A DNA stretch of 64,000 nt from assembly GCF_013376045.1 (NCBI RefSeq), contig NZ_JABMJG010000001.1, forward strand, positions 372,001 to 436,000. The letters run 5' to 3'. The DNA is from Variovorax sp. SG517 (GTDB lineage Bacteria > Pseudomonadota > Gammaproteobacteria > Burkholderiales > Burkholderiaceae_C). Both the position numbers and the translations under genes were made by a program. Under the pieces are notes generated by a model. It was not told where the DNA came from and did no database searches. It saw only the letters and a list, made by a program, of their open reading frames with translations. Positions 34,504 through 43,147 of this stretch are shown here, piece after piece (the first letter of the stretch is position 1; each line of letters opens with the position of its first letter).

Positions 34504-34847
34504 CTGGGACAAGAGGACCGCTGGCTGCGGTCGCCCGAGACCGTTCCGATCCGGATGATCGAGCGCACGTCCGGCGAAGAGCTGCCTGCAGTCCAACTGC
34601 GTGGGCGTAGCGGAGAACTGCTGGCCGCCGACGCGCCGGACGGAGCTCCCAGTCCAAGCGCAGGCATCCCAGACATCGCGCCGCTGATCGCTGCACATAC
34701 GAGGCGCAACGGTCCGCACGTGCGCGTCCGGTGCCCGCCCCTCGCTACGTCGCAGCGAAGACGAGCGCGGTGCGGCAGCGCCGGATCAAGCCCGCGACTG
34801 CAGCTTGAAAGCCGGCTCGCCGCTGCCGCAGGAGCGACGCTCGCAGA
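34504..34847. other. Gene-poor stretch after the LacI-type gene
   Basis: 344 bp with no frame that I can support as coding on either strand. A 6-bp stem (GACCGC/GCGGTC, 34516-34532) just after the stop has no U-tract and is at best a weak terminator. The rest is GC-rich without evident repeats or promoter motifs. Confidence 0.4.
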
Positions 34848-35306
34848 TCAGCGCTCCTGCCGCAAACGCGCAAGTACGGCCTCAGGCGCCACCACGCCCT
34901 CGCGCCCGAGGATCACCCCCTTGGACGTGCCTTCGGCGACGACACGCTCATCCACGAGAAACTGATGCGACATATGGAAGTGGCGCTCGTCCCAGTGGGT
35001 CAACTGCATGACAGCCTCGTAACGCTGGAAAAGCTTGAGCGACTTCTTGTAGACCATGGTGTGCTCGGTGATGATCGGCGCCCAGCGCTCCTTGCGCATC
35101 ACGCCGACCAGTCCCGTCCGGATGAACAGGTCAAGGCGCGAGAGGTCCGCGATCGTCATGTAGCGGCCGTTGTTCATGTGCAGGTTGATGTCCAGGTCGG
35201 TCGGCAACGTCATCAGCCGCAGCCGGCTTTCGGCAACACCGACCGGCAGGCGCTCGCGGCGTCGCGAGAGCCACCACACCCACAGCATGCGGAAGATCAG
35301 GTTCAT
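34848..35306 (-). CDS. Hotdog-fold acyl-CoA thioesterase (THEM6/YbgC-like)
   Basis: 152 residues. The family region is LPTDLDINLHMNNGRYMTIADLSRLD, with the aspartate/asparagine cluster of 4-hydroxybenzoyl-CoA thioesterase-like enzymes, followed by TEHTMVYKKSLKLFQRYEAV. It probably hydrolyses a fatty or aromatic acyl-CoA. The N-terminus (MNLIFRMLWVWWLSRRRE) is hydrophobic and could be a membrane anchor. It is preceded by a possible 47-codon ORF at 35322-35465. Confidence 0.83.
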   Translation of the reverse strand: MNLIFRMLWVWWLSRRRERLPVGVAESRLRLMTLPTDLDINLHMNNGRYMTIADLSRLDLFIRTGLVGVMRKERWAPIITEHTMVYKKSLKLFQRYEAVMQLTHWDERHFHMSHQFLVDERVVAEGTSKGVILGREGVVAPEAVLARLRQER

Positions 35307-35321
35307 GGCGGACGGTCCTTC

Positions 35322-35465
35322 TCAGCCGATGCGCTGACCGGGACGCTGTATCCCGCCCGAGTCCGCGGTAGCCATCGACATGGCCGTCAACTGCAGGCCC
35401 AGCGCCTGCACTCGCCCATACGGCCGCGACCTCACGGTCGCGCCCGAATTTCCTCTCTGCTCCAT
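35322..35465 (-). CDS. Possible 47-residue leader ORF before the thioesterase
   Basis: ATG 35465 follows GGGGAG with a 7-nt spacer, and the frame ends in TGA 35324-35322, directly before the ribosome site of the thioesterase gene (gap 15 nt). The product would be a basic, Gln/Gly-rich peptide starting MEQRGNSGATVRSRPYG with no similarity that I recognise. It may serve translational coupling or be fortuitous. The remaining sequence up to 35652 has no gene. Confidence 0.35.
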   Translation of the reverse strand: MEQRGNSGATVRSRPYGRVQALGLQLTAMSMATADSGGIQRPGQRIG

Positions 35466-35565
35466 TACTCACTCCCCTTTTTATTGAGTCAGCGCTTCGA
35501 CATGAAGCGTGGCGGGCCCTAACTCTTCGATCCGTTGCCGCGAGCGGAATTCTGCACGACCAGTG

Positions 35566-35580
35566 ACTGAACGCTTCAGT
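35566..35580. promoter_or_regulatory. ACTGAA-CGC-TTCAGT palindrome (operator candidate)
   Basis: Perfect 6-bp arms around a 3-bp centre, about 100 bp upstream of the small ORF/thioesterase and about 70 bp downstream of the IclR stop. The position suits an operator for the leftward thioesterase unit; no regulator is assigned. Confidence 0.35.
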
Positions 35581-35652
35581 TCCACACACTAAAAGTGCCT
35601 CCCTAAACCTGATTCGCACCGTCCGGTTCTCGGCTCCGAACCGGGTTCTGGC

Positions 35653-36459
35653 TCAGGGATGCCAGGTCGACACCACCGCAGGCGTCTGCGCCGTTGGCCT
35701 TCCCGCGAGAGCATAGGAGAGTTCGTTCGCCGCCTTCATGATCGTCTTCGCATGTCCGACCAGCTTCGCCTTGGGCAACCGGTCCGAGGGACCCGAGATG
35801 CATACCGAACCCAGCAGCGCCCATCGCAGCCCGAAGACCGGCGCGGACACCGTCGCCACGTTCTTCTCGCGCTCGCCGATGGAGTAGTGGTAGCCCTTCT
35901 TGCGGATGTCCTCGTAGAGCTTTCCAGGCTCGCCCGAGAACGCGAGGATCACGCGCCCCGGTGAGCCCAGGTCCAACGGGAGCATCGCGCCCATGCGCGC
36001 GTGGTGCCGGATGGGCTGCGGCCCTTCCACGCGCGCCAGGCAGGTCCTGGAGTTTCCTTCGCGAACGTAGAAGGCGGCGCTTTCGCCCGTTGCCTTCGAA
36101 AGGGCTAGCAGCATCGGCTCCACCACGCCGTTGGCGTCGAAGCTGGCCTGGTAGCGCGCGCCTAGCCAACCCGCCGCGGGGCCGAGCCGCCAGCCGCCGT
36201 CGTCGCGCTGCACGACGTAGCCGGCGAGCGCCAGCGTGCGCAGCAGGCGCAGTGCGGTCGTCTTGTGCATCTGGCTGCGCCGCGTCAGTTCTGCGAGCGA
36301 GAGGTGCTCGTCCTGCATGCCGAAGGCATCGAGCAACTGCAGCGCACGGGTAACGGCGGTGACCCCGCCCGAGGCCTCCGCGTCGGCCTCGCGGGGCACC
36401 TCGATCACTTCCTTCCGCGTGGATCCGGTCTTCGAACTTTGTTTCACGCAGTGGTCCAT
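35653..36459 (-). CDS. IclR-family transcriptional regulator
   Basis: 268 residues. N-terminal winged helix-turn-helix: AVTRALQLLDAFGMQDEHLS, ELTRRSQMHKTTALRLLRTL. C-terminal GAF-like effector domain: ESAAFYVREGNSRTCLARVE, MLPLDLGSPGRVILAF and LGSVCISGPSDRL. Its start codon lies inside an inverted repeat of GTGGTCC/GGACCAC, suggesting autoregulation. Divergent from the nine-gene Bug/amidohydrolase operon, which it probably controls in response to a pathway intermediate. Confidence 0.88.
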   Translation of the reverse strand: MDHCVKQSSKTGSTRKEVIEVPREADAEASGGVTAVTRALQLLDAFGMQDEHLSLAELTRRSQMHKTTALRLLRTLALAGYVVQRDDGGWRLGPAAGWLGARYQASFDANGVVEPMLLALSKATGESAAFYVREGNSRTCLARVEGPQPIRHHARMGAMLPLDLGSPGRVILAFSGEPGKLYEDIRKKGYHYSIGEREKNVATVSAPVFGLRWALLGSVCISGPSDRLPKAKLVGHAKTIMKAANELSYALAGRPTAQTPAVVSTWHP

Positions 36460-36478
36460 GGTCCGTTCAGTGGACCAC
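36451..36478. promoter_or_regulatory. GTGGTCC...GGACCAC inverted repeat (IclR operator candidate)
   Basis: GTGGTCC (36451-36457) pairs with GGACCAC (36472-36478); a second TGGTCC (36459-36464) makes a nested 6-bp pair with GGACCA. The repeat overlaps the IclR start codon and lies about 90 bp upstream of the first Bug gene, the usual place for control of both directions. Confidence 0.5.
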
Positions 36479-36568
36479 CATTGTATGGAATGGAACGCCT
36501 GCCTAAAGTCGCTTCACGCCTCGCAGCACGGGCTGCAGGCACTCAACGAACGATTCGGAGACAGATCC

Positions 36569-37555
36569 ATGCGCACCTCGAGCCTCGGCTCCATTCCCCG
36601 CCGCGCGGCCCTCGGCCTCGCCCTTCTTCTTGCCTCGGGCATTGCTGCGGCGCAGGCCTATCCGGCGCGCCCCATCAAGCTCATCGTGCCGTTCCCGCCG
36701 GGCGGCGGCACGGACATCATCGCCCGCGAAGTGGCGAACAAGGTCGCGACCTCCGAAGGCTGGACCATCGTCATCGACAACAAGCCCGGCTCGGGCGGCA
36801 ACATCGGCGTGGACGCGGCGGCCAAGGCCAGCCCCGACGGCTACACGCTGGTGCTAGGCCAGACCAGCAACCTCGCGATCAACCCGTCGCTCTACACCAA
36901 GCTGCCCTACGACCCGGTGAAGGACCTGGCGGCAGTCGGCCTGGTCGCATCGGCGCCGCTGGTGGTGGTCGTGTCTTCCGCCTCACCCTACAAGAAGCTC
37001 GCCGATGTGGTCGCCGCCGCGAAGGCCAAGCCCACGGCGCTCAACTACGCGAGCTCGGGCAACGGCACCGTGGCCCATCTCGCGACCGAGCAGTTCCAGA
37101 AGGTCGCCGGCATCCAGCTCACGCACGTGCCCTACAAGGGCGCATCGCAGGGCCTGACCGACCTGGTCGGCGGGCAGATCCAGCTCTACGTGTCGTCGGT
37201 GCCGACGCTGATCGCGCAGATCAAGAGCGGACAGCTGCGCGCGCTGGCCGTGACCTCGCTGCAGCGCAACAGCGACCTGCCCGACGTGCCCACCATGGTC
37301 GAGGCCGGCTACAAGGACTTCGAGGCCGTCACCTGGTTCGGCGTGGCGGGCCCCGCGGCCATGCCGAAGGACGCGATCGCGAAGCTCAACGCCGCCTTCA
37401 ACAAGGCCCTCGCGACGCCCGACGTGCAGAAAAAACTCGCGGCACAGGGCGCGGAAGTGCTGTCCGGGCCGCCGGAGAAGTTCGCCTCGCTGATCCGCAC
37501 CGACGGCGTGCGCTGGGGCGCGATCGTGAAGGCATCGGGCATCCGGCTCGACTGA
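36569..37555 (+). CDS. Bug-family (tripartite tricarboxylate) periplasmic receptor, copy 1
   Basis: 328 residues with a Tat-like or Sec signal (PRRAALGLALLLASGIAAAQA). The family start YPARPIKLIVPFPPGGGTDI, then VIDNKPGSGGNIG, SPDGYTLVLG and LTHVPYKGASQGLTDLVGGQ are all diagnostic of Bug receptors. These bind carboxylated solutes in the periplasm. No TctA/TctB membrane genes are in the window. First gene of the IclR-linked operon; GGAG precedes ATG 36569 and the next gene starts 6 bp after its stop. Confidence 0.9.
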   Translation: MRTSSLGSIPRRAALGLALLLASGIAAAQAYPARPIKLIVPFPPGGGTDIIAREVANKVATSEGWTIVIDNKPGSGGNIGVDAAAKASPDGYTLVLGQTSNLAINPSLYTKLPYDPVKDLAAVGLVASAPLVVVVSSASPYKKLADVVAAAKAKPTALNYASSGNGTVAHLATEQFQKVAGIQLTHVPYKGASQGLTDLVGGQIQLYVSSVPTLIAQIKSGQLRALAVTSLQRNSDLPDVPTMVEAGYKDFEAVTWFGVAGPAAMPKDAIAKLNAAFNKALATPDVQKKLAAQGAEVLSGPPEKFASLIRTDGVRWGAIVKASGIRLD

Positions 37556-37561
37556 CTCGGC

Positions 37562-38461
37562 ATGTCCGGCTCCATTGCGCCCTTCTCGGCCGGGCAGGGA
37601 CGCGCACCGGTCGAGGTGCCGCCCGGCGCCTGCGACTGCCATGTGCACCTGTACGACTCGCGCTACCCGCCAACACCGGGCGCGAAGCTGACGCCGCCGG
37701 ACGCCACCGCGCACGACTACCGCCAACTGCAGCGGCGCACCGGCACCGAGCGCGTGGTGTTCGTGACGCCCTCCACCTACGGCACCGACAACCGCCCCCT
37801 GCGCGATGCGCTCGCCGCCTTCGGCGCACGGGCGCGCGGCGTGGCGGTCATCGACGAGAACACCGGCGACGAGGAACTGCGCTCGCTGCACGACTGCGGC
37901 GTGCGCGGCATCCGGCTCAACCTCTCGCTCGGCGTCACGAACACCGCCGAGCAGATCGCACCGCTGGCAAGGCGCATCGCGCCGCTGGGCTGGCACCTGC
38001 AGCTGCTCGCGCCGGCGGATCTGCTGGCGCAGCTCGCCGACGTGCTGGAAGACCTGCCCGTGCCCATCGTGTTCGACCACTTCGCACGGCTCGCACCGTC
38101 GATGGCCGGCAGGCACGCGGCGCATGCGCTGGTCGTGCGCCTGCTCGCGTCGGGCCGCGCGTGGATCAAGCTCTCGGGCAGCTACATCGTGAGCGAGGAA
38201 GGCCCGCCGCATTTCACGGACGTGACACCGCTGGCAAGGAGCTTCCTGCAGGGTGCGCCGCAGCGCGTGCTGTGGGGCAGCGACTGGCCGCACGCCAGCG
38301 CAAGCGCCGGCCACCAGGCCATGCCGGACGACGCGCAGCAGATGGCCCTGCTGGCCGGCTGGACCGAAACGGCAGCCGCCTTGCGCCGCGTGCTGGTCGA
38401 CAACCCGGCCGCGCTCTACGGCTTCGACAGACAGAACAACGCTTCCACGGAGACAACATGA
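37562..38461 (+). CDS. Amidohydrolase-2 family lactonase/isomerase, copy 1
   Basis: 299 residues, TIM-barrel amidohydrolase of the COG3618 type. Conserved points: CDCHVHLYD near residue 25-33, STYGTDN, VFDHFAR, KLSGSYIVS and WGSDWPH, then VDNPAALYGF. The group includes 2-pyrone-4,6-dicarboxylate lactonase (LigI) and D-galactarolactone isomerase. With the SMP-30 and dehydrogenases in the operon, lactone opening or isomerisation is the best guess. Its stop overlaps the next Bug gene by ATGA. Confidence 0.85.
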   Translation: MSGSIAPFSAGQGRAPVEVPPGACDCHVHLYDSRYPPTPGAKLTPPDATAHDYRQLQRRTGTERVVFVTPSTYGTDNRPLRDALAAFGARARGVAVIDENTGDEELRSLHDCGVRGIRLNLSLGVTNTAEQIAPLARRIAPLGWHLQLLAPADLLAQLADVLEDLPVPIVFDHFARLAPSMAGRHAAHALVVRLLASGRAWIKLSGSYIVSEEGPPHFTDVTPLARSFLQGAPQRVLWGSDWPHASASAGHQAMPDDAQQMALLAGWTETAAALRRVLVDNPAALYGFDRQNNASTETT

Positions 38462-39444
38462 TCCGCATGCACAGGCGCCGCTTCGGCGCATTGGGCCTGG
38501 CCGCGCTCGCCGCGGCGTCGATGCCCGCACTCGCTCAGGGCCAGTGGCCGACCGGCAGGCCCATCACCTGGGTGGTGCCCTACCCGCCAGGCGGCACCAC
38601 CGACATCCTCGGCCGCGCCATTGCGCAGCGGCTGGGCGCATCGCTGGGCACGACGGTGATCGTCGACAACAAGGCCGGCGCCACCGGCACCATCGGCTCG
38701 GCCTTCGTCGCGCGGTCGGCACCCGACGGCTACACGCTGCTGGGCACCTCGATCGGCCCGCAGGCCATCGTGCCCAGCCTGCTGCAGAAGATGCAGTACG
38801 ACCCGGTGGCAGCCTTCGCACCGGTGACGCTGATCGGGACCATTCCCCACGTGCTGGTGGTCGGTGCCGCGCAGCCGCTGCGCACCGTCGCAGAACTCGT
38901 CGCGCAGGCGAAGGCGAAGCCCGAGCAGCTGTCGTTCGCCTCGGGCGGCAACGGCACCATCCTGCAGATGCAAGGCGAGCTGCTGCGGCTGCAGACGGGC
39001 ACGCGCATGACGCACGTGCCCTACAAGGGCGACACACCGGCCATCCAGGACGTGCTGGCCGGCCACGCCAACTTCATGTTCGCGCCGGTGGCCGCGGCGC
39101 TTCCGCACATCCAGGGCGGCCAGCTGAAGGCGCTGGCCGTCACCTCGGCCGCGCGGCTGAAGGCGCTGCCGGATGTGCCCACCATGGGCGAGGCCGGCTT
39201 CAAGGATTTCGTGGTCGAGCAGTGGCAGGCGCTCTACGCGCCGGCAGGCACGCCCGCCGCCGTGGTCCAGAAGCTCAACGCCGAAGTGGTGCGCCACCTG
39301 AAGGACCCGGAGATCGCCGCCATGGCCGACAAGCTCGGCGTCACCCTCGTGGGCAGCACGCCGCAGCAGCTCGCCGACACCCAGAAAGCGGACCTGGCCA
39401 AGTGGGCCAAGGTCATCAAGGACGCGGGCATCAGGCCCGAATGA
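38458..39444 (+). CDS. Bug-family periplasmic receptor, copy 2
   Basis: 328 residues. Signal peptide (MHRRRFGALGLAALAAASMPALAQ) with a twin-arginine-like start, then WPTGRPITWVVPYPPGGTTDI, VIVDNKAGATGTIG, APDGYTLLG and MTHVPYKGDTPAIQDVLAGH. Translationally coupled to the preceding amidohydrolase by ATGA, so the pair probably handles one substrate: receptor for uptake, hydrolase for the first step. Confidence 0.9.
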   Translation: MIRMHRRRFGALGLAALAAASMPALAQGQWPTGRPITWVVPYPPGGTTDILGRAIAQRLGASLGTTVIVDNKAGATGTIGSAFVARSAPDGYTLLGTSIGPQAIVPSLLQKMQYDPVAAFAPVTLIGTIPHVLVVGAAQPLRTVAELVAQAKAKPEQLSFASGGNGTILQMQGELLRLQTGTRMTHVPYKGDTPAIQDVLAGHANFMFAPVAAALPHIQGGQLKALAVTSAARLKALPDVPTMGEAGFKDFVVEQWQALYAPAGTPAAVVQKLNAEVVRHLKDPEIAAMADKLGVTLVGSTPQQLADTQKADLAKWAKVIKDAGIRPE

Positions 39445-39498
39445 GCCTGGGCCCCTTCATTTCCTCCCATCCATCACCATCACTCCAAGAGGTTTCCC

Positions 39499-40188
39499 AT
39501 GTCATCTCCCCTCCCCGACGTCATCCGCGACTTCGAACGCGTGCCCGCGAACATCGTGGCGCAGGCGGCCGAGTTCCAGCCCGCCATCCTGGCCGACGTG
39601 GCCGGCCGCCGCGGCGCGCTGGACGGCCGCATCAAGGCACTGCGCCCGCGCATGAAGCTCGCGGGCACCGCGATCACCGTGGAAGTGCGCCCCGGCGACA
39701 ACCTGATGATCCACGCCGCCATCGCCATGGCGAAGCCCGGCGACGTGCTCGTCATCGACGGCAAGGGCGACCTCAGCTCCGCGCTCATGGGCACGATCAT
39801 GATGACCGCCTGCCGCCAGCTCGGCATCGCCGGCGTGGTGATGGACGGCGCCTGCCGCGACAGCCTGGAGATCGACGAGATGAGCTTCCCCGTCTTCTGT
39901 GCAGGCACCAATCCGAACGGCCCCACCAAGAGCATCGGCGGCCGCATCGGGCATCCGGTGTCGATCGGCGGCGTGACGGTGCATGCGGGCGACTTCGTGA
40001 TCGGCGACGGCGACGGCGTGGTGGTGGTGGAGCGCGAGAAGATCGAATCGCTGCTGCCGCTGGCCGCGAAGAAGGTGAAGGACGAAGCCGCGCGCATCGC
40101 CGCCATCAAGCAGGGCGACACCGCCGCCAAGTGGCTCGATTCCGCACTGCGTGCGGCCGGCGTCCTGAAGGAAGGCGAAAAGCTGTGA
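39499..40188 (+). CDS. RraA-family aldolase (HMG/CHA aldolase-like)
   Basis: 229 residues. The RraA fold is marked by LAGTAITVEVRPGDNLMIHAAI, GDVLVIDGKGDLSSALMG and the catalytic GVVMDGACRDS (Arg-Asp pair that binds metal and substrate), then GDGDGVVVVERE. Relatives cleave 4-hydroxy-2-oxo-diacids to pyruvate plus a second oxo-acid; others in the family inhibit RNase E. In this catabolic operon the aldolase role is favoured. Its stop overlaps the dehydrogenase start by GTGA. Confidence 0.87.
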   Translation: MSSPLPDVIRDFERVPANIVAQAAEFQPAILADVAGRRGALDGRIKALRPRMKLAGTAITVEVRPGDNLMIHAAIAMAKPGDVLVIDGKGDLSSALMGTIMMTACRQLGIAGVVMDGACRDSLEIDEMSFPVFCAGTNPNGPTKSIGGRIGHPVSIGGVTVHAGDFVIGDGDGVVVVEREKIESLLPLAAKKVKDEAARIAAIKQGDTAAKWLDSALRAAGVLKEGEKL

Positions 40189-41114
40189 CGGCCGTTCTGG
40201 TGACGGGCGCCGACCTGGCGCCGCAGGCGGTGAAGTTGCTCGAAGGCCACGAGCTCGTCTACGCGGGCAGGACGCCGACCGAGGACGACCTCGTCGCGCT
40301 GTGCCGCGCGCACGATCCGGTGGCCATCATCGTGCGCTACGGCAAGGTGGGCGCGGCCGTCATGGACGCAGCGCCTTCGCTGAAAGTGATCTCCAAGCAC
40401 GGCAGCGGCACCGACACCATCGACAAGGTGGCGGCTAAGGCGCGCGGCATCGAGGTGGTCGCGGCCGTGGGCGCGAACGCGGCGGCGGTGGCCGAGCAGG
40501 CGCTCGCGCTGCTGCTGGCCTGCGCGAAGTCGGTGGTGGCGCTGGATGCGCGCATGCACGCGGGCCACTGGGACAAGGCGACGCACAAGAGCCTGGAACT
40601 CGGCGGGCGCACCATCGGCCTGATCGGGCTCGGCGCCATCGGGCTGCGCTTCGCGCGCATGGTCGACGCACTGGGCATGCGCGTGCTCGGCTTCGATCCG
40701 TACGCGAAGAACCTGCCGGCCCACGTGCAGGCCGCGGACCTCGCGACCATCTGGGCCGAGTCCGACGTCATTTCGCTGCACTGCCCGTTGACCGACGAGA
40801 ACCGGGGGTTGATCAATGCGGACACGCTGGCGCGCTGCAAGCGCGGCGTGATCGTGGTCAACACCGCGCGCGGCGGCCTGATCGACGAAGAGGCGCTGCT
40901 GGCAGCCGTGCGCTCGGGCCAGGTCTTCATGGTCGGGCTCGACAGCTTCGCGGTGGAGCCGATGACCGCGGGCCACCCCTTCCAGGGCGAGAAGAACATC
41001 GTGCTGAGTCCCCACATCGGCGGCGTGACCAGCGACGCCTACGTCAACATGGGCGTGGGCGCCGCGAAGAACCTGCTGCAGGTGCTGGAGCGACAGACGG
41101 CGGCGAGCCGCTGA
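40185..41114 (+). CDS. D-2-hydroxyacid dehydrogenase (SerA-like)
   Basis: 309 residues from GTG 40185 with GAAGG upstream. Rossmann motif IGLIGLGAIGLRFA; catalytic Arg in NTARGGLIDE, Glu in DSFAVEPM, His in LSPHIGGVT. NAD-dependent oxidation or reduction of a 2-hydroxy/2-oxo acid is expected. Coupled to the RraA-like aldolase, so the two probably act in sequence: oxidation to the 2-oxo acid, then retro-aldol cleavage. The order is inferred. Confidence 0.87.
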   Translation: MTAVLVTGADLAPQAVKLLEGHELVYAGRTPTEDDLVALCRAHDPVAIIVRYGKVGAAVMDAAPSLKVISKHGSGTDTIDKVAAKARGIEVVAAVGANAAAVAEQALALLLACAKSVVALDARMHAGHWDKATHKSLELGGRTIGLIGLGAIGLRFARMVDALGMRVLGFDPYAKNLPAHVQAADLATIWAESDVISLHCPLTDENRGLINADTLARCKRGVIVVNTARGGLIDEEALLAAVRSGQVFMVGLDSFAVEPMTAGHPFQGEKNIVLSPHIGGVTSDAYVNMGVGAAKNLLQVLERQTAASR

Positions 41115-41156
41115 AGGCATCGCCGCCATCCCGACCAAGAACAAGGAGACAAGAGA

Positions 41157-42149
41157 ATGAAGAGCGGCAAGAAGGCCCGCCGGGCCGCGCTCACGCTCGC
41201 GCTCGGCCTGCCGGTCGCACTGGCGGTCCACATGCAGGCGCATGCCCAGGCCTGGCCGGCCAGGCCGGTGCGCGTGCTCGTCGGTTTCTCGGCGGGCGGC
41301 CCCACCGACGTGGTGGCGCGCGCCTTCGCAGACCACGCATCGCGTGCGCTGGGCCAGCCATTCGTCGTGGACAACAAGCCCGGCGCCAATACGATCCTCG
41401 CGGCCGAGGCGGTCGCCGCGGCGCCGGCGGACGGCTACACGCTGCTGCTGGGCGCGACGAACCACACGATGATCCCGGCGCTCTACAGCCAGCGCGTCAA
41501 GTTCGATGCGGTGCGCTCCTTCGCGCCGGTGTGCTCGCTGGCCGTGAGCCCCACCGTGCTGGTGGTGGGCCCGTCGATGCCGGTGAAGACCTTCGGCGCC
41601 TTCCTGCAGGCCGTGAAGGCCGAGCCGGGCAAGCGCACCTATGCCACGCCGGGATCGGGCAGCTCGGGCCACTTCGCGAGCGCGCAGTTCACGCAGCTCA
41701 CGGGCACGGCGATGAACCACATCCCCTACAAGGGCGCGGCGCAGGCCGTCACCGATCTCATCGGCGGGCAGGTCGACAGCTCATTCGCCACGCTGGGCTC
41801 GGTGCTCGCGCAGGTACAAAGCGGCAAGCTGACCGCGCTGGCGGTGGCCGCGCCGAAGCGCTCGGCGCTGCTGCCCGGCGTGCCGACCTTCGAGGAGTCC
41901 GGCGTCAAGGGCTACACGGCCGACGCCTGGTACGGCCTGCTCGCGCCGGCGAAGACACCGCCCGAAGTGCTGGCCACGCTGCGCCGCGTGGCGACCGAGT
42001 TCTCCCAGGCGCCGGCCACGCAAGAGAAGCTGCGCTCGCTCGGCATGGAGGCCCGCAACACCTGCGGCGACGCATTCGGTGCGCAGCTCGCGGGCGAGGT
42101 CAAGCTCTACGGCGATCTGGCCCGATCGCTCGACCTCAAGACCGAATGA
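41157..42149 (+). CDS. Bug-family periplasmic receptor, copy 3
   Basis: 330 residues. Signal peptide ends near MQAHAQA, then WPARPVRVLVGFSAGGPTDV (slightly divergent start), VDNKPGANTILAAEAVAAAP, ADGYTLLLG and NHIPYKGAAQAVTDLIGGQ. AAGGAG precedes ATG 41157. It is the most divergent of the four receptors in the operon, so a different ligand is plausible. Next gene starts 22 bp after its stop. Confidence 0.9.
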   Translation: MKSGKKARRAALTLALGLPVALAVHMQAHAQAWPARPVRVLVGFSAGGPTDVVARAFADHASRALGQPFVVDNKPGANTILAAEAVAAAPADGYTLLLGATNHTMIPALYSQRVKFDAVRSFAPVCSLAVSPTVLVVGPSMPVKTFGAFLQAVKAEPGKRTYATPGSGSSGHFASAQFTQLTGTAMNHIPYKGAAQAVTDLIGGQVDSSFATLGSVLAQVQSGKLTALAVAAPKRSALLPGVPTFEESGVKGYTADAWYGLLAPAKTPPEVLATLRRVATEFSQAPATQEKLRSLGMEARNTCGDAFGAQLAGEVKLYGDLARSLDLKTE

Positions 42150-42171
42150 ACGCATACGAGAGGAACACACC

Positions 42172-43134
42172 ATGAAAGCCATCCGACGCATGCTCGCCGC
42201 ATGCACCCTCATCGCGGCCGCAGCGACTTCTGCCCATGCCGCCTATCCCGAGCGCCCCATCACGCTGGTCGTGCCCTATGCGCCCGGCGGATCGGCGGAT
42301 GCGCTCGCGCGCGTGCTGGCCGTGCGCGTGGGCATGAAGCTGGGCACCAGCGTGATCGTCGACAACCGGCCCGGCGCCAGCGGCACCATCGGCGCGGGCT
42401 TCGCGGCCAAGGCCGCGCCCGACGGCTACACCGTGCTCTACGACGCCACGCCCTACTCGATCAACCCGCATCTCTTCGCGCGCATGCCCTATGCCACCAA
42501 TGCGCTGCAGCCGCTCGCGCTCGTGGCGCTGGCGCCCAACATCGTGATCGTGCGCGCCGAATCGCCCCTGAAGAGCATCAAGGACCTCACCGACAAGGCG
42601 AAGGCCGAGCCGGGAAAGATCAACTTCGCATCGGGCGGCAGCGGCACCGTGCAGCGGCTCGCGGCCGAACTGCTGCGCCAGCGGCTCGGGCTCGACATGG
42701 TGCACGTGGGCTACAAGAGCGGCGGCCCCGCCATCACCGACGTGATGGGCGGGCAGGTGGACTTCATGTTCAGCACCATCGCCGCCTCGTATCCACTCGT
42801 GTCCTCCGGCAAGCTGCGCGCGCTGGCGGTGTCTTCGCCGCAGCGTTCGCCACGACTGCCCGAGGTGCCGACCCTCGCCGAGACCGTGGTGCCCGGCTAC
42901 GAGGCCTACGAATGGAACGGCATGTTCGTGCCCACCGGCACGCCGGCGCCCATCTCAGAGAAGCTGCACAAGGCGGTCGTCGAGGCGCTGAAGGAAGAAG
43001 AAGTGAAGAAGCGCTTCGTCGACGTCGGCGTGCAGCCGGTCGGTTCCACCCCTGCGGAGTTCGCCGACTTCCTGAAGAAGGAAGATGCGAAGTGGGCGGA
43101 CGTGATCCGCAAGGGCAACATCAAGCTCGACTGA
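42172..43134 (+). CDS. Bug-family periplasmic receptor, copy 4
   Basis: 320 residues. Signal peptide (RRMLAACTLIAAAATSAHA), then YPERPITLVVPYAPGGSADALA, VIVDNRPGASGTIGAGFA, APDGYTVLYDA and VHVGYKSGGPAITDVMGGQ. GAGAGG precedes ATG 42172. Directly followed, after 13 bp, by the second amidohydrolase, repeating the receptor-hydrolase order seen earlier in the operon. Confidence 0.9.
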   Translation: MKAIRRMLAACTLIAAAATSAHAAYPERPITLVVPYAPGGSADALARVLAVRVGMKLGTSVIVDNRPGASGTIGAGFAAKAAPDGYTVLYDATPYSINPHLFARMPYATNALQPLALVALAPNIVIVRAESPLKSIKDLTDKAKAEPGKINFASGGSGTVQRLAAELLRQRLGLDMVHVGYKSGGPAITDVMGGQVDFMFSTIAASYPLVSSGKLRALAVSSPQRSPRLPEVPTLAETVVPGYEAYEWNGMFVPTGTPAPISEKLHKAVVEALKEEEVKKRFVDVGVQPVGSTPAEFADFLKKEDAKWADVIRKGNIKLD

Positions 43135-43147
43135 AGACATCGCACGA

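Noticed and set aside
34555..34965. A 136-codon plus-strand frame after the LacI-type gene.
   Set aside because: No ribosome site, no recognisable domain, and it runs antisense into the thioesterase gene.
36265..39444. A 1059-codon frame that spans three genes on the plus strand.
   Set aside because: Only its last ~328 codons are a real gene (the second Bug receptor). The rest is an out-of-frame shadow of the first Bug receptor and the amidohydrolase.
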